A DNA stretch of 64,000 bases from Lewinellaceae bacterium (GTDB lineage: Bacteria > Bacteroidota > Bacteroidia > Chitinophagales > Saprospiraceae), in NCBI GenBank assembly GCA_020636215.1, contig JACJYG010000004.1, positions 1,302,001-1,366,000 on the forward strand, written 5' to 3'. Below the pieces are notes generated by a model. That model saw nothing but the letters and a program-made list of their open reading frames with translations. It made no database searches and had not been told where the DNA came from. Numbering within the stretch: the stretch's first letter is position 1; each line of letters starts with the position of its first letter. The position numbers and the translations under genes were made by a program. Shown one piece after another: positions 59,597 to 64,000 of this stretch.

Positions 59597-60718
59597 ATGA
59601 AAAACTCAGCAAAAGAACCTGGCAAACGCGTCTATTCCCTTGATGCCCTGCGGGGCGCCGATATGTTCTGGATCATGGGTGGTGAGCATATCTTCCACGC
59701 CCTGGCCAAGCTGACCGGCTGGGGAGTGTTCGTCTGGATGGCGCACCAGCTGGAACATACAAAGTGGGACGGCTTTACGTTTTACGACATGATCTTCCCG
59801 CTCTTCCTCTTCATCGCCGGGGTGTCCATGCCCTATTCTCTCAATAAGCGGATTGACCGGGGCGATAGCCGGGCGCAAATTTACCGGCACGTCGTGCAAA
59901 GGATGTTGCTGCTCGTTTTCTTCGGCATGGTGTACAATGGCTTTTTGAAATTCGACTGGGAGAATATGCGCTACGCCAGCGTACTGGCGCGTATCGGCCT
60001 GGGCTGGTTCTTTGCGGCGCTGATCTTTCTGAATTTCAACCGCCGGGGCCAGGCCATCTGGTTTGTGGGCATCCTCATCGCCTACTGGCTGATCATGACG
60101 TTTATACCCGTACCCGGCTACGGCGCCGGCGACCTGAGCATGGAGGGCAGCCTGGTGGCCTACATCGACCGCCTGTTACTGCCGGGACGGCTCTATCTGG
60201 GCGTACACGATCCGGAAGGCATCTTATCTACTCTGCCGGCAGTATCCACCGCCCTGATGGGGGTGCTGACCGGTAATTTCCTTCGGGACGAACGGCAAGG
60301 GCTCACCAAACTGCGCAAGGGCCTGATGCTGGGAGCAGCCGGCCTGGTATTCCTTTTGCTTGGGTACCTGTGGGGCCTGTTCTTTCCCATTAACAAAAAC
60401 CTCTGGACCAGTTCTTTCGTCCTTTATACCGGTGGCTGGAGCCTGATCTTCCTGTCCATCTTTTACCTGATCATCGATGTATGGGAAAAGAAACGCTGGG
60501 CGTTTGCCTTCGTCGTCATCGGGCTCAATCCTATTACCATTTACCTCGCCCAGGGCGGCATCATATCGTTTGAGCAGGCTTCCGATTTCTTTTTTGGCGG
60601 GCTGATCAGCTATTTTTCAGAAGCGGCGCAGCCGGTGCTGGAGGCGATCGGTTATACCTTCGTCAGTTGGTTGTTCCTGTATTTCCTATATCGGCAGAAG
60701 ATCTTCCTGCGGGTGTGA
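59597..60718 (+). CDS. DUF5009 / heparan-alpha-glucosaminide N-acetyltransferase-like membrane protein
   Basis: A 373-residue membrane protein with about ten hydrophobic helices. The N-terminal signature RVYSLDALRGADMFWIMGGEHI and DMIFPLFLFIAGVSMPYSL is that of the HGSNAT/YeiB-like acyltransferase group. Typical middle and end parts are VLARIGLGWFF, STLPAVSTALMGVLTGNFLR and FVVIGLNPITIYLAQ. Related enzymes acetylate amino sugars across the membrane using cytoplasmic acetyl-CoA; this activity is not proven for the Bacteroidota family. It is monocistronic by context, with repeats upstream and 129 empty bases downstream. Confidence 0.85.
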   Translation: MKNSAKEPGKRVYSLDALRGADMFWIMGGEHIFHALAKLTGWGVFVWMAHQLEHTKWDGFTFYDMIFPLFLFIAGVSMPYSLNKRIDRGDSRAQIYRHVVQRMLLLVFFGMVYNGFLKFDWENMRYASVLARIGLGWFFAALIFLNFNRRGQAIWFVGILIAYWLIMTFIPVPGYGAGDLSMEGSLVAYIDRLLLPGRLYLGVHDPEGILSTLPAVSTALMGVLTGNFLRDERQGLTKLRKGLMLGAAGLVFLLLGYLWGLFFPINKNLWTSSFVLYTGGWSLIFLSIFYLIIDVWEKKRWAFAFVVIGLNPITIYLAQGGIISFEQASDFFFGGLISYFSEAAQPVLEAIGYTFVSWLFLYFLYRQKIFLRV

Positions 60719-60847
60719 AACAGGTTTTTCACCCCCTTTCCAATAGCGGCCCAATCGGCCTCCGGGCAATGCTGAGTGCTTATCTGGCGTGGTTTATCTA
60801 TTTTTTTATAAAATCTTCCCTTTTGCCGTTTTATTTAGGAAAATTTA

Positions 60848-62145
60848 TTGCTCGTGCCAGCAGTTTGTCCTATCCTTCGAAAATTTTGCTTAGCTCCTTT
60901 TCTTTTCCTGTTGCTTCTGGCGAGTTGCCAGACGGAACCTGCCCGGAAGGCCGAAAAGGTTAGCTGGCTGCAGGAGCAACCCATCCCAATCCGGTCCATC
61001 AACCCGGAGGACACCCTTTTTTCGGATTTGATTTTCCTGAAAGAAGAACTCAAAGGCGTCGAGCTCATAGGCCTGGGCGAACAATCGCATGGCGATGGCA
61101 GCGCCTTTCTGGCCAAGGCCCGGTTGATAAAATTCCTGCACCAGGAAATGGGCTTCTCCGTACTGGCCTTCGAATCCGGTATGCTCGATTGTGCACTGGC
61201 CGTAAAAGCACTGGAACATGGTATTACAATAGACTCTGCCTTCCGGATGGGCCTGTTCAAAATATGGAGCAACAGCCAGGAAGTGGCGGCAGTGCGGCAA
61301 TACGCCGGTTTACAGTTGGGTGAGGAATCCATTCCTTTCGTCGGTTTTGACAGCCAGCTTTCCGGTAATCTGCCCCGCGCAGTGCGGGTGGATTCCATCT
61401 ATCAGGTTTTGCGGCGCTATGCTCCTGGTTTTGATTCCACCTATTTCTCGACAGTGTGGAAAGCATTGCAGCCTGATAGCCCCCGGGCATTCCGCTCGTG
61501 GAAACGAGATTCTGTTTTTCAGCAGGAATTTTTCATCCAGTTGGATTCGCTCGCCCGCCTGGCCGGACAGCTCCAACCGTCAACCCTGGAGGATAAACTT
61601 TTCCTGAAAGGCGTTGTCAGCCTGAAGCCCTACTATTACTTTCTTTTGAAAATGGACCTCAACGACCCCGACAATACAGTCCTGAATATCCGCGACAGCG
61701 TTATGGCCGAGCATGTGGCCTGGCTAAAGAAGAACTGTTCCCGGGGCGAAAAATCATCCTGTGGGCGGCTAATACGCATTTGGGCTACGAGCGCGGAAAG
61801 CTGAAATATCCGGATAAAATGCACCCCATGGGCAGTTACCTGAAGGAACGCTATGGCGAGAAGTATTACCTGCTTTCCTTTACCACTTTTACCGGAGAGA
61901 ACAGCAGCCTGCAATACGGGATACGGAAAGTGCCGGACAGCAGCAACAAAACGCTGGAATACCTTTGGGCGGAAACGGGAATGCCTTTTGCCTACCTTCG
62001 GAAGGCATCCTTGGATGCGATCCCTTTTGAACATCCTTTCCAGGCCAGGCTGTACGGTTACGCCAACTGGTATGCCGACTGGGACAAAATGACGGATGGT
62101 ATATTCTTTATTCGGGAAATGAAACCAAGCCATATTGAGGAATGA
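60848..62145 (+). pseudogene. Erythromycin esterase-like lipoprotein gene with a frameshift
   Basis: The first frame (60848-61804) has a lipoprotein signal ending LLASC and the family motifs VELIGLGEQSHGDGSAF (His in the active site), FSVLAFESGMLD and FVGFDSQ. Near 61737 the family frame changes: the next frame gives FPGRKIILWAANTHLGYERGKLKYP and then MGSYLKERYGEKYYLLSFTTF to a stop at 62143-62145. The total of 1298 bases is not a multiple of three, consistent with one lost base or two gained. The start is uncertain; only TTG or GTG codons are available. The end overlaps the ABC ATPase start by four bases, so the 3' part is still coupled. Confidence 0.8.
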
Positions 62146-63056
62146 ATCAAAACATCATCGAAACCGAAAACCTGAGTTTTGCCTATTCTTCCGGGCAGCC
62201 TGTTCTGCATCAGCTATCGCTGCAGGTGAAACAGGGGGCCATCTACGGCTTTATCGGGCAGAACGGAGCAGGGAAAACGACCGCCATCAAAGTACTGCTT
62301 ACCTTGCTGGATCGCTATGAAGGCCAGGTGCGGGCCTTTGGGGCTGATATCCGGGAAAAACGCCTGGAAATTCTATCCAGGATCGGCTCGCTGGTTGAAG
62401 AACCGGGCCTGTATCACCATCTCACGGGCTGGGAAAATATAGTCAATCGGGCATTGCTGCTGAAATTGCCCAAAAGCAGAGCTCAGGAGGTTATTCGGCA
62501 GGTCGGGCTGCACGACGCCCGGCATAAAAAAGTGAATGCCTACTCGCAGGGTATGCGGCAACGGCTGGGGATTGGCCTGGCGTTGCTGGGCGCCCCGGAA
62601 TTGCTCATTCTGGACGAACCAACCAATAGCCTGGACCCCAACGGCATCCGGGAAGTCCGGGAATTACTGACCCAGTTGGCTACTAACGGAACCACCATCT
62701 TCCTGTCCAGCCATGTATTGAGCGAAGTGGAAAAGATCGTATCCGACATCGGCATCATCCACCAGGGCCGCCTGCTGTTCCAGGGGCCAATCGCCAGCCT
62801 GCGGGAAAAGGCGAGGGAGGAAGCATTCCTCGATACCAGTGATAACCAGCGATGCCGGGAAATATTGGAACAGGAGGGCCTGCAGGCCAGCCAATCCGGG
62901 CAAAAGCTAAACCTGGGAAGCATTGGCCGGGAAGAAGCTTCCCGCATCAACGCGCTGCTAGTCGGACAGCGCTTGAAAGTATACGCCCTGGAATGGAGCC
63001 GCAAAAGCCTGGAGCAATTATTTTTTGAGATCACCAATTCACCGGAAGCCCTATGA
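62142..63056 (+). CDS. ABC transporter ATP-binding protein
   Basis: A 304-residue ATPase of the single-domain exporter type. Walker A is GQNGAGKTT, the Q-loop lies near SLVEEPGLYHHLTGWEN, the signature is YSQGMRQRLGIG, Walker B LLILDEPTNSLDP and the switch His in FLSSHVLSEVEK. The C-terminal 80 residues resemble the tail of bacitracin/lantibiotic-type exporter ATPases. It drives the permease encoded next, with a 4-base overlap (ATGA). The same overlap joins it to the esterase-like gene upstream, making a three-gene unit. Confidence 0.93.
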   Translation: MNQNIIETENLSFAYSSGQPVLHQLSLQVKQGAIYGFIGQNGAGKTTAIKVLLTLLDRYEGQVRAFGADIREKRLEILSRIGSLVEEPGLYHHLTGWENIVNRALLLKLPKSRAQEVIRQVGLHDARHKKVNAYSQGMRQRLGIGLALLGAPELLILDEPTNSLDPNGIREVRELLTQLATNGTTIFLSSHVLSEVEKIVSDIGIIHQGRLLFQGPIASLREKAREEAFLDTSDNQRCREILEQEGLQASQSGQKLNLGSIGREEASRINALLVGQRLKVYALEWSRKSLEQLFFEITNSPEAL

Positions 63057-63817
63057 AACTGTTTTGGCTCGCCCTGCGCAGCGAATTCCTGAAGTCGCGC
63101 CGTACACTGGCGCTGGCCACTACGGCCTGGCTGCCGGCTTTCATCGCTGGCCTGATCTTTGCCCTGTTCTATTTCAAAAGCGAGGATTTTGCCAAAATGG
63201 GCATGGACCCCTGGAATATCATGGCCTCCAATGTATTCGGCCTCTATGCCGTGCTTATTCTGCCCATGTACGCGATGGTGGTGGCATTTTCCACCAATCA
63301 GGTGGAGCACGTGGCTAACGCCTGGAAAAACCTGTTTACCCTGCCTTATCCCCGCTTGGCCATTTACCTCTCGAAATGGGCCTTTGCTTTTCTGCTGATC
63401 CTGGCCTTTTCGCTTATCCTCTGTGGGCTAATTTTTATGGCCGGCAACGCCCTGGCTATCCTGAAGCCGGAGATCGGTTTTCAGGATTTCGACTCTTTCG
63501 GGCTGATCGCACGCTTCTTTTTGAAGTTTTTCCTGGGTGTGATGGGGGTGTTTTCCATTCAATTCCTGCTGAGTTTTTACTGGCGGGATTTCATCCGCCC
63601 GGTAGGCGCCGGGCTGGCGCTAACAATCGCCGGGGCTATTGGGGCAGGCTGGGACTATGCCTACCTCTTCCCCTACGCCGCCACCGTCCGCATTAATGTT
63701 CAATACCAGAAAGAGCAGCTGGACTTGTTCCCTCAGGAAGTAGTGGTAAGCCTGCTGGCCACCTTAGCCTTGTTCTTAATCGGATATTATTTCGTTTTGA
63801 GGCGGATTAGCCGGTAG
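63053..63817 (+). CDS. ABC-2 type transporter permease
   Basis: A 254-residue inner-membrane protein with six hydrophobic segments and the opening FWLALRSEFLKSRRTLALATTAWLP, in which the SEFLKSRR stretch is typical of ABC-2 permeases of the BcrB/LanFEG kind. Typical too is YLSKWAFAFLLILAFSLILCGLIF. It forms the membrane part of an exporter with the ATPase encoded just upstream. The substrate is unknown; many relatives export peptides or antibiotics. The nearby esterase-like lipoprotein suggests, weakly, an antibiotic or metabolite theme. It ends the cluster. Confidence 0.87.
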   Translation: MKLFWLALRSEFLKSRRTLALATTAWLPAFIAGLIFALFYFKSEDFAKMGMDPWNIMASNVFGLYAVLILPMYAMVVAFSTNQVEHVANAWKNLFTLPYPRLAIYLSKWAFAFLLILAFSLILCGLIFMAGNALAILKPEIGFQDFDSFGLIARFFLKFFLGVMGVFSIQFLLSFYWRDFIRPVGAGLALTIAGAIGAGWDYAYLFPYAATVRINVQYQKEQLDLFPQEVVVSLLATLALFLIGYYFVLRRISR

Positions 63818-64000
63818 GGGGATGGGGGTGGGGTGAATGGCCTTTAGGTTGGGAGGATAGGAGAGGCTGTTCAAAGCTTGCCCGGCTGACACAGACGGGT
63901 TCCAGGCTTGCCCGGCCTCCCAGAGAATCCCGGGATTTAGCCCCTAATTCGCAGGACACTTCCATGCTCGTACATCGTACATTTCCCAAGATCTTCCCAG
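63818..64000. other. End of window, no gene supported
   Basis: The last 183 bases hold two copies of CTTGCCCGGC about 34 bases apart and a TCGTACATCGTACAT motif also seen near 10630, but no convincing coding frame, RNA or terminator. The short minus-strand frame across 63807-63989 has no recognisable features. Confidence 0.4.

Noticed and set aside
63960..63990. TCGTACATCGTACAT at the window end and a similar string near 10620-10645 as a possible repeat family.
   Set aside because: The match is short, low in complexity, and has no consistent flanks.

Overview
The window looks like chromosome from a Bacteroidota bacterium, most likely of the class Saprospiria. The evidence is type IX secretion sorting domains, gliding-motility type C-terminal (CHU_C) domains, a TonB-dependent receptor with a carboxypeptidase-regulatory-like plug, a few matches to the Bacteroidota TAnnTTTG promoter box, and hairpin repeats beside a REP-type transposase. 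The class assignment is inference from gene content. I see no rRNA gene, no intact tRNA gene, no CRISPR array and no prophage.

Layout. 1-6.4 kb: acidic tail of an upstream gene, a MarR regulator, a KamA-like radical SAM enzyme, bS21, an aminotransferase, a lipoprotein, and a TauE/SafE plus MarC transporter pair. 6.4-9.8 kb (minus): a GH130 glycoside phosphorylase/hydrolase beside a glycosyltransferase fused to an alpha/alpha-barrel domain. 9.9-14.2 kb: O-methyltransferase, GNAT/FemAB-like protein, amino-acid permease, small conserved protein, Dps. 14.4-18.8 kb (minus): a two-gene soluble NAD-linked formate dehydrogenase. 19-24 kb: a MITE-like element, secreted proteins, and a TPR histidine kinase with its LuxR-type response regulator. 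24-27 kb: alpha/beta hydrolase and aspS. 27-32 kb: two GT-C membrane glycosyltransferases, each preceded by a hairpin-mosaic repeat, then a REP-associated transposase with inverted hairpin repeats and a broken gene. 32-46 kb: SLC12-like transporter, Hsp20, TonB receptor, secreted enzyme candidate, a DUF6544-like membrane protein and two large CHU_C proteins. 46-52 kb: gene fragments, sulfatase, serine hydrolase, sugar porter, frameshifted four-helix-bundle gene, AlkD-like protein. 52-56 kb: a caspase-STAND ATPase-transmembrane-propeller protein. 56-64 kb: dense palindromic repeats, a glycogen-debranching-like lipoprotein, a DUF5009 membrane protein, and an erythromycin-esterase-like lipoprotein (frameshifted) translationally coupled to an ABC exporter.

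How genes work together: ATGA overlaps link TauE/MarC, the kinase and response regulator, and the esterase-ABC-permease set. The two formate dehydrogenase genes encode all the redox centres needed to pass electrons from formate to NAD. GH130 and the GT4 fusion probably act on one glycan. Sulfatase, sugar porter, the debranching-like lipoprotein and the secreted enzyme candidate fit a polysaccharide-feeding life. The most unusual material is repetitive. Two homologous intergenic mosaics keep their linkers and their palindromic symmetry while the hairpin arms differ in sequence. A 38-bp palindromic unit appears four times. A MITE-like element sits between 10-bp direct repeats. Paired inverted hairpin units flank the 3' end of the Y1 transposase. 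The best single-gene candidate for a defence or cell-death role is the caspase-STAND protein at 52.3-55.9 kb.
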